64,000 nt of DNA from Lewinellaceae bacterium. GTDB lineage: Bacteria; Bacteroidota; Bacteroidia; Chitinophagales; Saprospiraceae. The stretch spans positions 372,001 through 436,000 of the forward strand of contig JACJYA010000004.1 in the NCBI GenBank assembly GCA_020636315.1, given 5' to 3'. This document shows, in pieces, positions 36,171 through 43,038 of this stretch. The translations under genes and the position numbers were made by a program. The first letter of the stretch is position 1. Each line of letters opens with the position of its first letter. The notes beneath the pieces were generated by a model that was given only the letters and a program-made list of their open reading frames with translations, made no database searches and was not told the DNA's origin.

Positions 36171-36410
36171 TTAAAGGTATTGTGCAATGAAATCCACGGC
36201 ATCGCCGACGGTTTGTACTTCCAGGGCCTTGTCCTCATCCATTTCAATGTCGAATTCCTCCTCGAAACCGGCGACCAGCTGAAGGCTCTGCATAGAGTCG
36301 GCGCCAAGGTCGAAAATGAAATTGTCTTCTTCACCGATCACAGACGCTTCTGTTTCCAGCACCTCGGCAATGACCTTAATTACTCTGGCCTTAATTTCCT
36401 TTATTTCCAT
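36171..36410 (-). CDS. acpP: Acyl carrier protein
   Basis: 79 residues from the ATG at 36410. The upstream frame extension runs through a repeat remnant and is not credible. The fold signature is FDLGADSMQSLQLVAGFEEEFDIEM, shown here in part as GADSMQSL. The serine of DSM is the 4'-phosphopantetheine site, where most ACPs have DSL. An acidic helix II and III follow, ending VDFIAQYL. Its placement 10 bp upstream of an ADP-forming acyl-CoA synthetase, away from fab genes, suggests a specialised carrier rather than the housekeeping ACP. Confidence 0.92.
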   Translation of the reverse strand: MEIKEIKARVIKVIAEVLETEASVIGEEDNFIFDLGADSMQSLQLVAGFEEEFDIEMDEDKALEVQTVGDAVDFIAQYL

Positions 36411-36434
36411 AACTGAAGATTTTTCGCCGAAAAG

Positions 36435-36455
36435 ATTGACCTCCAAACAAACTCT
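36435..36455. repeat. Remnant of a TIR-element end (D/C-like)
   Basis: ATTGACCTCCAAACAA matches the right end of element D (42044-42059), followed by ACTCT as in element C. No matching left end is present nearby. It lies exactly where the 5' end of the broken C45 hydrolase gene should be. Confidence 0.45.
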
Positions 36456-36469
36456 CAGCAATCCGTTTT

Positions 36470-37326
36470 CCGGGCCGCCCCAAAAGTTCGCTCAAATCCC
36501 AGCTCCTCAAAAGGATAATTATCATAGGCCAGCAGTGATAAATATCAATTATCAGTCCTTGGGCAACTCCTGTTACATGCCTTACCACTGGATGACGGAC
36601 GGGATGAATGAAAAAGGGTTGTTCATTGGCGTAGCCACCAACGGCAACCCGGATATTTACAACCATAAGGAAGGCTACACTTACTCCGATGTGCCCGCCG
36701 TGCAGGTGATTCACATGGTGCGAATTGCTCTGGAAAAATGCGCCACGGTGGAAGAGGCCGTCAGCCTGTTTCAATCGGTGCGCATCTGGTTCCCGGAAGA
36801 GTTCAACCACCTGTTAGTTGCCGACGCTTCCGGCGATGCCGCCGTACTCGAATGGGATCCCGACAAACAGGCCCACGTCTTCCGGCAGAATAAACCCTAT
36901 CTTCTGCTGACCAACACCGCCTACCCAGGAGCCTGTCGGAGAAGCACTTGATGGCCTGCGAACGGAAAATATTGTTCTGCACTTCGTTGCTCCTCAGTCG
37001 CGTAGCACCACTATGCTCCTTCATCGCGCCTCGTTCAGAATAATATTTGCTCGTTCTCGCCTCACCAACACTTCTCCGACAGGCTCCTGGAAGGGGTGGA
37101 TTTTGTGGAACAGCACTGCGCCCGGTATCAGAGAGCCAAACCCATGCTGGAAGCCGGCATAGAGGATACAGAACAATTACTTGATGTCATGAAAGCCATT
37201 CGATTCACCTCCGGAGAAACGCGGACGTTGTGGACGGCCACGTTCGACTTTTCCGCCAGGGAGATGGATGTGCGGTACCGGCCGGAGGGGTTTGAGGTAG
37301 CGCACCGGGAAAGGATGGGGTTTTGA
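36470..37326 (+). pseudogene. C45/choloylglycine-hydrolase-like gene, truncated and interrupted
   Basis: The first part encodes GNSCYMPYHWMTDGMNEKG, FIGVATNGNPDIYNHKEG and NHLLVADASGDAAVLEWD, typical of linear-amide (C45/Ntn-type) hydrolases. Element B (36927-37088, 162 bp) then interrupts it. After the element the frame continues VDFVEQHCARYQRAKPMLEA and ends AHRERMGF. Deleting exactly 162 bp joins TACCC to GGAAGGGG and restores NTAYPEGVDFV. Inside the element the frame meets TGA. The N-terminal part with the catalytic cysteine is missing; it seems lost near the ACP gene, where a repeat remnant sits. The 5' limit given is approximate. Confidence 0.85.
36927..37088. repeat. MITE-like element B, copy 2, inside a gene (162 bp)
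   Basis: Inverted relative to copy 1 (19869-20030), same length, and with the same perfect 18-bp ends. No target-site duplication is evident: CCC precedes it and GGAAGG follows. The conserved CCGTTCGCAGGCCAT is here on the minus strand at 36951-36965. Confidence 0.9.
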
Positions 37327-37333
37327 CTCTACT

Positions 37334-39793
37334 TCATTCCCCGGCCCCTTTCTTCACCAACTGCAGCCCGCTGATGACATAGGGAATATACACCAGCCCC
37401 AGCGGGTTGTACTGCTGCAGGATATCGAGCCGGGCATCGCGGATGGCCTTGCCGGCCGGCACCCCTTTAATAAAATAGGAAAGAAAAGTTTCGGCAAAGG
37501 AAGTGGCCAGCGGCTCGAAGATGGTGATCTCGGTGCCGATGACGCCGGCCGCGAGAGCGTTTTCCACAAAGGCGCTGACGAACTCCAGTGCCTGTTCCGG
37601 CTCCAGGGCTGTGGTATGGCAGCCGTTGATGAAAACCAGGGGAGTGGACTCATCCCACAGGATGTCTTCCATACCGATAAAATCAGAGGTCAGAACGCGG
37701 CTTTCGTTATCGCCCACCAGCAGATAGGGCACCGTATCACTGACCCCGCCGTGACAATACAAATACACGAGGTGCGGTTGGTGTTCTTTCAGTTCCTGAA
37801 TGGCCTGATCCCGGTCTTCTGCGTAATACCAGCCTGCTTTTTTCAAAGTGGATTGGAGGTGTTTTTTATGTTCTTCCCGCATCTTGAAATCGTCACCCGC
37901 CCAGGCGGCCATGGCCACTTCGAGTTTGTCCCGGTAAAAGATCTCGGCAGGAGCAAAAGGCGTATGGCTGATGGAATGCGGAAAGCCCAGGTAATGCCGG
38001 AACCCCCAAAAGCCGCTCGGGCATACTACGTACTTGTCATCCCGGTGCTCACAGCCTTTGGTAAAGCAGGGTGACTTTGCCAGGGGTTTGTTTTCCTTCA
38101 GGGTTTTGACGAAGGTGTCGCAGAGGCTGTAGGCTTCCGAAGAAGGCACGCCCGTATCCAGCTTATGGTCGTAAAGGGCCGCCAGGGGCAGCACGTTCCG
38201 GGCGCCTTTCTGGAGGACAAACTGCACGTATCCCGGAGACAGCATCATCTTCTCCAGCCCGGAGGCGTTCCTGCGCCCGCCGGCCAGGCGGTTGCGGATG
38301 TGCTGGTAGAAGCGGGCGCCTCGCTTGGCCAGCCGGTACAGGTCGGTGGCCAGGCGATCGAGGTCTTTGGCGCCGTCCTGATAGCGGTAGGGCTGGCCAT
38401 CGTAGAGTTCCTCCGCCCCCCAGGCCGCCTTGCGCAGGGCCCCGCGGATCTGCTTCAGGGAATCTTCCACCTCCCCTTCGCCGAAGGAAGCGGTATTTTT
38501 GAACTGCCCGCTGCCGAAAAACTGGAAGCCATGGGTATCGTCATCCGATTCGCTCAGCAAGACACTGAGTTTGTGCTCCCGGTATCTGTTGAGCTGTTCG
38601 GCGGTAAGGGTAGCCGTAAGGGAATATTCCAGTTCTGACCTCAGCGCCTTCTCCACCGGCCGGGCAGCCGGCTGAATAACGGCGCTTATCTCCCGGGATT
38701 GCACCAGGATGCCCTGGCAGTAGATGTTGCAGGAAAGGCCGAATTCTCCTGTCAGGCCTTTCGTTTTCAAGGGGAAAAAGAGGCGCTTTTTGGCCAGGCC
38801 ATCCGGCAATTCCAGTTTGAACGGCTGCATGGGCTGCCTGGCCACCTCTACCTTGCCGTCTTTCCGGATCTTAAGTTTGCCGACATCCGCCTTGTCATCC
38901 AGCTCAAAGCCTTCATCGCGGGAGTAAAGTGCTACATCCAGCCCGGCCTCTTCGGGCAGCTTTTCCACCGGCAGCTCGGAGGGGTGGGTTTCTATGGACC
39001 GGGCCATCAGCTCGCCCACTTCCAGCCAGAAGAAATAATCGTGGCTGGCAGCCAGGGTTTGATCGGGAGAGAGGGGAGCATCGGCTTCGGAAGCATCAGC
39101 AAAACCCGTATTAACGATCCGGGAAGAAGTCGTTTCCTCGTCCGAAAGGTCCAGCCCTTTGGATGACGTTGTCTCTTCCCTCTGCACCGGAGCCTCCGGA
39201 TAAATGACGGATGGTTTCCCTCCGCCCTCTTCCACCGGAAAGAAGCCGCGCGAGTTTCCCGTTGTTTCTTCTTCCGGTTCGGCCTCGTCCTTTACCGGCG
39301 GGCCCTCTTTTTCTTCTGGCTCTGCGCCTTCCCCTCCTGAGGGGGAGGGGGCGGCCTCTTCCGGCTGTTGCAAACCAATAGCAACGGCTATTTGGAAGAT
39401 GGCTTCATCCAGGTCCGAAGAAGTGTTTGCAACAGAGATGTAAACGGGCTCTCCCGGGAAGGGAGAGAACAGTATCTCGGCCTGGCTCCGCTCCATACCC
39501 GGAAGGACAACCGCAACCACCTTGTAGTCATTATTGGGGTTTCTGGATTCATCCAGAGCGATGCGCACATCACGCCTGACGAATTCCGAACGGAGAGCGG
39601 CTTTACTGGCAACTACCAGGAAATAATTGGCCCTCCGGATGTATTTTTCAGCCTCAGCCGCCATAGCACCGATACGGAACAATTCGGCGGTGCTGTCCCA
39701 ACGAATTCTGCCGAACCGCTCAAGCCTCTTCTGTATGGTTTGAACAATTTCACCATCTTCAGGCGAGTACGAAATAAAAATGCGCCCTTTCAT
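37334..39793 (-). CDS. TIR-CHAT protein (putative protease effector)
   Basis: 819 residues. A TIR-like domain at about 1-140 (RIFISYSPEDGEIVQTIQKR) has aspartate (D75) where catalytic TIRs have glutamate, so it may signal rather than cleave NAD. A low-complexity acidic Pro/Glu/Ser/Thr linker covers about 143-245. A beta-rich module (about 250-380, YFFWLEVGELMARS; LSCNIYCQGILVQS) follows. Then comes VCPSGFWGFRHYLGFPHS, a motif I associate with CHAT conflict proteins. The C-terminal CHAT peptidase has H681 (VYLYCHGGVSD) and C725 (FINGCHTTAL), a caspase-like His-Cys dyad. The start overlaps the membrane-protein gene by 4 bp. It is probably an induced proteolytic response protein; its target is unknown. 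Confidence 0.88.
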   Translation of the reverse strand: MKGRIFISYSPEDGEIVQTIQKRLERFGRIRWDSTAELFRIGAMAAEAEKYIRRANYFLVVASKAALRSEFVRRDVRIALDESRNPNNDYKVVAVVLPGMERSQAEILFSPFPGEPVYISVANTSSDLDEAIFQIAVAIGLQQPEEAAPSPSGGEGAEPEEKEGPPVKDEAEPEEETTGNSRGFFPVEEGGGKPSVIYPEAPVQREETTSSKGLDLSDEETTSSRIVNTGFADASEADAPLSPDQTLAASHDYFFWLEVGELMARSIETHPSELPVEKLPEEAGLDVALYSRDEGFELDDKADVGKLKIRKDGKVEVARQPMQPFKLELPDGLAKKRLFFPLKTKGLTGEFGLSCNIYCQGILVQSREISAVIQPAARPVEKALRSELEYSLTATLTAEQLNRYREHKLSVLLSESDDDTHGFQFFGSGQFKNTASFGEGEVEDSLKQIRGALRKAAWGAEELYDGQPYRYQDGAKDLDRLATDLYRLAKRGARFYQHIRNRLAGGRRNASGLEKMMLSPGYVQFVLQKGARNVLPLAALYDHKLDTGVPSSEAYSLCDTFVKTLKENKPLAKSPCFTKGCEHRDDKYVVCPSGFWGFRHYLGFPHSISHTPFAPAEIFYRDKLEVAMAAWAGDDFKMREEHKKHLQSTLKKAGWYYAEDRDQAIQELKEHQPHLVYLYCHGGVSDTVPYLLVGDNESRVLTSDFIGMEDILWDESTPLVFINGCHTTALEPEQALEFVSAFVENALAAGVIGTEITIFEPLATSFAETFLSYFIKGVPAGKAIRDARLDILQQYNPLGLVYIPYVISGLQLVKKGAGE

Positions 39794-40194
39794 TCGTTCA
39801 CGGTATCGTTTTTCTTACCGCCTTTACCGCCTCCTCCCATAGCGCCGGTGGTCGCCCGGATGTCGTCGGGAATGTAGAAGGGGTCCTCCGCCTTCTTCCG
39901 CCGCCCGTCGAGGAACCAGTCCACGTTGAAATTGTCCGAAGAGCCGACCAGGAAGATCAGGGTGAGAAAATAGCCGAAGAAGCCGATGAACAGGCCGATG
40001 CCGTAGGCGCCGAACAGGTCGGTGCCCTCTTTAAAAAGGGCCAGAATGGACCCGCCGCCGATAATGCCGATCACGGTGACCAGGTCGCCCAGCTGGACAT
40101 CGCCCTTGCGGTAGCGGTTGATGTAATAGACGTACCAGCCGATGATGATGCCGAACCCGCCCGCTCCCAGAAGCTGAATGGTGCTTGTTTCCAT
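39790..40194 (-). CDS. Three-helix membrane protein paired with TIR-CHAT
   Basis: 134 residues. Three membrane helices (about 5-25, 36-54 and 60-84; for example IQLLGAGGFGIIIGWYVYYI and YGIGLFIGFFGYFLTLIFLV) are followed by a 50-residue polar tail with NVDWFLDGRRKKAEDPFYIP and a glycine/lysine stretch GGGGKGG. It is translationally coupled to the TIR-CHAT gene (ATGA overlap at 39790-39793), so the products probably work together. It could be a membrane sensor, an anchor or a substrate of the CHAT peptidase. No family is recognised. Element F lies 46 bp upstream of its start. Confidence 0.75.
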   Translation of the reverse strand: METSTIQLLGAGGFGIIIGWYVYYINRYRKGDVQLGDLVTVIGIIGGGSILALFKEGTDLFGAYGIGLFIGFFGYFLTLIFLVGSSDNFNVDWFLDGRRKKAEDPFYIPDDIRATTGAMGGGGKGGKKNDTVNE

Positions 40195-40240
40195 GGTTTC
40201 AGTTTAAAATTGGTTGATCAGTTATATTGTTGGAAAATTA

Positions 40241-40356
40241 AATTTGCGTATTGAAACTTAAGCGGTAAAGGGAAGTTACCGCTTAAGGGCCCCCATTAAG
40301 CGGCAATTTTCCATCGCCGCTTAATTTGAGCCTGCCAAATCTAAATCTGTCTATAT
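40241..40356 (-). repeat. Double-hairpin element F, copy 2, upstream of the TIR-CHAT operon
   Basis: Read on the minus strand it gives ATTAAGCGGCGATGGAAAAT... then TTAAGCGGTAACTTCC..., matching copy 1 (13004-13115) closely, with both stems preserved. Its left end overlaps the last codons of the 92-residue membrane protein gene. It points at the membrane-protein/TIR-CHAT operon just as copy 1 points at fecR. Confidence 0.7.
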
Positions 40357-40619
40357 TGTTTTTCTAAGTTTTTCAGCCAAAGGTGCGCCAGAAGCGCGCT
40401 GCATACCGCCGCCAGCAGGAGAAACAGGGAATAAACCAACCCGGCCTGCCAAAGGGACAAAGCGGAGAGGCTGCCTGTCATTGCCAACACGGATATCCAG
40501 TTGAGGTTGTCTCTCCGGCTTTCCCTGAAGCGCATCACGCACCACCACCCCCATACCAGGCCGATGCCGGTGGAGCCGAACAGAACGAGGGTGGGAAAGG
40601 TGTTTTCCGGCATGCCCAT
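40341..40619 (-). CDS. Small membrane protein
   Basis: 92 residues with three hydrophobic segments (TLVLFGSTGIGLVWGWW, WISVLAMTGSLSALSLW and LVYSLFLLLAAVCSALLAHLW). Its last codons (KQYRQI) are encoded by the end of element F. It is upstream of the TIR-CHAT operon on the same strand but separated from it by the element, so co-transcription is uncertain. No family is recognised. Confidence 0.6.
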   Translation of the reverse strand: MGMPENTFPTLVLFGSTGIGLVWGWWCVMRFRESRRDNLNWISVLAMTGSLSALSLWQAGLVYSLFLLLAAVCSALLAHLWLKNLEKQYRQI

Positions 40620-40672
40620 AAGTTACACTTTTTTGCTATCTGAGGCAATAAAGCAGCCATTTGCAACAGGAA

Positions 40673-41809
40673 CTAATTGCTGCCCTCTTCTGTTAGCTGT
40701 CCTTTCAGCCGCATCACCCGCGTGTACGCTTCTTCGATCCGCGCCGGTTTAATCCTGCCGTCTTCCACCGCTTTCAGGACGATGGCCTGGAATTTTTCAG
40801 GGATCTGCTCATCGTAGCTCAGGTTGTTGCCGAAACAGAGCACATCCACTCCGGCATTGATGCATCTTATTATGGCGTCCTCCAGGCCGTACTCGCTGGC
40901 AATGGCCTTCATTTGCATGTCGTCGGAAAAAATGACGCCTTCGTAGCCCATTTCGTCCCGGAGAATACTTATCGTCCGGGGGGACAAAGTCGCCGGATAT
41001 GCCTCGTCGAGCCGGCGGTTGAAAACATGGGCGGTCATAATTGCCCCTTTGTAACCCTGCCCGAGGATGCGGCGGTAGGGTTCCAGCTCATCATCACTCC
41101 AGGTGTCGGTAACATCCGTCATGCCCTGGTGGCTGTCATCCCGGGCGCTGCCGTGGCCGGGGAAGTGCTTCAGGACGGGGATCACCCCATTTTCGAGATG
41201 AGCGTCGATCACCGCCCGGGCATGGAGCGTTATCAGTTCGGGGTCTTCCGAAAAGCTGCGCTCCAGGCGGCCGATCACTCCGGTTTCTTTTTCCAAGTCC
41301 AGATCCACTACCGGCGCAAAGTTGAGGTTGATGCCCAGGCCGGCCATAGTCCGGGCGTTCAGCCCGGCGTAGTAGCGCGTGGAATCCAGGTTGTTGAGGT
41401 CGCCCAGGTATTGAGCGGAAGGAATTTGTGGAAAGCCGTATTGCGGTTTCAGCCTCAGCACCTTTCCCCCCTCCTGGTCGATGCCGACAAAAAGGGGCGA
41501 GGGGGCATGGGCCTGCAAGCTATCCACCAGGGCCTTCACCTGTTCCGGCGACTCGATGTTGCGCACCGCTTCCCCGTTCACCACATCGTAATCGAACAGG
41601 ATTACACTTCCCACTCTGCCCGCTTTGATGTGCTGTACGATGGGGCTGTTTTCATCGACGGCCATACCCCGAAAGCCCAGCAGCAGCATCTGCCCCACCT
41701 TTTCCTCCAGGCCGGAGGTGCTGCCCTTTGCTGCATCCTTTGAGGTATTGGACTGGCAGGAGCTGAGGAACAAAGCAAGAACGGCCGAAACAAAGAGCAT
41801 CTTTCTCAT
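40673..41809 (-). CDS. Beta-N-acetylhexosaminidase (GH3) lipoprotein
   Basis: 378 residues with lipoprotein signal LALFLSSC. GH3/NagZ-type motifs: FVGIDQEGGKVLRL, NLNFAPVVDLD, VLKHFPGHGSARDDSHQG (K214, H215, H219) and GVIFSDDMQMKAI, where D296 is the expected nucleophile. It is a single catalytic domain of the short NagZ-like size. It releases N-acetylhexosamine from glycans or peptidoglycan fragments, here probably anchored in the periplasm or outer membrane rather than cytosolic. Confidence 0.93.
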   Translation of the reverse strand: MRKMLFVSAVLALFLSSCQSNTSKDAAKGSTSGLEEKVGQMLLLGFRGMAVDENSPIVQHIKAGRVGSVILFDYDVVNGEAVRNIESPEQVKALVDSLQAHAPSPLFVGIDQEGGKVLRLKPQYGFPQIPSAQYLGDLNNLDSTRYYAGLNARTMAGLGINLNFAPVVDLDLEKETGVIGRLERSFSEDPELITLHARAVIDAHLENGVIPVLKHFPGHGSARDDSHQGMTDVTDTWSDDELEPYRRILGQGYKGAIMTAHVFNRRLDEAYPATLSPRTISILRDEMGYEGVIFSDDMQMKAIASEYGLEDAIIRCINAGVDVLCFGNNLSYDEQIPEKFQAIVLKAVEDGRIKPARIEEAYTRVMRLKGQLTEEGSN

Positions 41810-41870
41810 CGTTTTTTGCCTTAAAGGTAGTAACTATTCGGGTCAACTTCGATAGGGCATTTTCAGCCTT

Positions 41871-42061
41871 AGTGCTTGTTTGGAGGCCGGGTTTGAAGGC
41901 GAAAAGAGTCAATTTTTTGATGAAATAACTTGTCCCGTACACGAAGTGTCGGGAAGGCGCTTTTTGAAGGGCGTACCTGGAAGGTGCGGACAAGAAAAGT
42001 AACGCAGTGTCATCAAAAAAGTGGCCTTTGCAGCTCAAAAATTGACCTCCAAACAAGCACT
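41871..42061. repeat. MITE-like element D (191 bp)
   Basis: Perfect 16-bp ends AGTGCTTGTTTGGAGG and CCTCCAAACAAGCACT. The interior contains paired CTTGTCC / GGACAAG words and the hairpin CCGTACACGAAGTGTCGG. It resembles elements B and C in size and layout. It is followed 15 bp later by element A copy 2. Confidence 0.8.
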
Positions 42062-42076
42062 GAGTAAGTAGTGATT

Positions 42077-42306
42077 AACATGAGTTATCCCGAATTTTAG
42101 AATGATACCCCCTTGGATATTATTTCAGGCCTTCAGCCTGAGTGATCTGCCCCTTTCAGGCTTGGGGCGGCGCCCCAAGCTCCAATTTGTCAGGCTTTCA
42201 GCCTGAAAGGCTGTTGCATTGCAGCCCCGGGCTTCGCCCGGGGAGGGTAATCCAAGCTCAGAAATCAGGCTGAAAGCCTGGAAAAAAATTCGGGATGACT
42301 CATGTT
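42077..42306. repeat. MITE-like element A, copy 2 (230 bp)
   Basis: Ends AACATGAGTTATCCCGAATT and AATTCGGGATGACTCATGTT. The interior is nearly identical to 19086-19316, including GGATATTATTTCAGGCCTTC and the CCCCGGGCTTCGCCCGGGG palindrome. Same orientation as copy 1. Together with element D it fills most of the gap between the GH3 gene and the tRNA. Confidence 0.85.
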
Positions 42307-42373
42307 AAGGGTTGCTTAGCCTAAAATACGGCCCGGCGGAACTTTTCCGATTGCATATTTGCCGGGGAATTGG

Positions 42374-42381
42374 TAATATTG
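42374..42381 (+). promoter_or_regulatory. Possible -7 box for the tRNA gene
   Basis: TAATATTG is one base from TAnnTTTG and lies 68 bp before the tRNA. A TTTG at 42358 is closer to it than the usual -33/-7 spacing, so this is tentative. Confidence 0.3.
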
Positions 42382-42448
42382 TGGGAGTCAAGTAAGGTTC
42401 CGCCTTTGCTAAAGCTTCCGCCTTCGCCTATGGCTTCGGCGGACACAG

Positions 42449-42521
42449 GCGGCAGTAGCTCAGTTGGTAGAGCATCAGCTTCCCAAGCTGAGGGTCGCGA
42501 GTTCGAGTCTCGTTTGCCGCT
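42449..42521 (+). tRNA. tRNA-Gly (anticodon CCC)
   Basis: A full cloverleaf can be drawn. The acceptor GCGGCAG pairs with TTGCCGC (one G-T), the D arm is GCTCAGTTGGTAGAGC, the anticodon stem TCAGC/GCTGA holds loop TTCCCAA, and the T arm is GCGAG TTCGAGT CTCGT. The discriminator is T. The 3' CCA is not encoded. It stands alone between two repeat elements and a region of decayed accessory genes. Confidence 0.95.
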
Positions 42522-42527
42522 CCTGGA

Positions 42528-42566
42528 AATCAGCCCCTGTGTCCTTAATGGATGCGGGGGCTGATT
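42528..42566 (+). terminator. Hairpin downstream of tRNA-Gly
   Basis: AATCAGCCCC and GGGGCTGATT form a perfect 10-bp stem starting 7 bp after the tRNA. The following sequence is only modestly T-rich, so termination is likely but not certain. Confidence 0.45.
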
Positions 42567-42809
42567 CGTTATTGGTTATTCGTTGGGCTGAGGGGGAGGT
42601 TTTTAACTATTGTTTGATTTCCACCATGTGAACCAGACATTCAGCCAACACGATCAATTGATCGAATCCTTCAATACTCCTATTCTGAACCAGGCCAACT
42701 GGAAAAAAGAATAGTCACCGTATCTAAAGGAGGAATATGTCGATGCGAAGATTGTCTTTACTACTCCCTTAAAGGACCTGACCGGCCCATCGTCCTGCCC
42801 CATATTATG
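42567..42809. other. Non-coding or decayed region
   Basis: A short frame on the plus strand (42607-42714) reads like a protein tail (HVNQTFSQHDQLIESFN... ending NQANWKKE) but has no credible start. The rest shows nothing recognisable. It is probably remnant accessory DNA. Confidence 0.3.
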
Positions 42810-42896
42810 TTAGATTAACCGGCGCTCCAGATCATTTGTAATCCCTGTATAAAGGGTTTTATCCGCCCATTCGAGAATATAGACGGTCCAGGACAT
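42810..42896 (-). pseudogene. GIY-YIG nuclease fragment
   Basis: 28 codons starting with ATG: MSWTVYILEWADKTLYTGIT then NDLERRLI and a stop. This is the N-terminal GIY-YIG motif (VYIL...LYTGIT), which in complete small UvrC-like proteins continues for about 60 more residues. The rest is missing, so this is a truncated gene. Confidence 0.75.
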
Positions 42897-43001
42897 TTAA
42901 TGTGTTTTGCAAACCTGGTTTCACTAGCCATTGTTATAGTATTGACATTGCACCATATTCATACTATATTTGGAACAAGGATTGGGGTGTCCCCGGTCGA
43001 T

Positions 43002-43031
43002 AAAAGGTCTGCTCGCGCGAGCGGACCTTTT
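43002..43031 (-). terminator. Palindromic terminator after the DUF3800 pseudogene
   Basis: AAAAGGTCTGCTCGC and GCGAGCGGACCTTTT form a 15-bp stem with one G-T and practically no loop, flanked by A and T tracts. It starts 8 bp after the stop codon on the minus strand. Confidence 0.7.
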
Positions 43032-43038
43032 ATTCTTA

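Noticed and set aside
36171..36334. N-terminal extension of the acyl-CoA synthetase to position 36334
   Set aside because: This stretch is the ACP gene in another frame. The CoA-binding domain begins right after the ATG at 36160.
41871..42306. Possible complete insertion sequence formed by elements D and A side by side
   Set aside because: Each has its own inverted-repeat ends and there is no transposase frame within or between them.
42607..42714. Short plus-strand protein tail ending NQANWKKE
   Set aside because: It reads plausibly but has no start codon of its own and no homologue I can name; noted only as decayed sequence.
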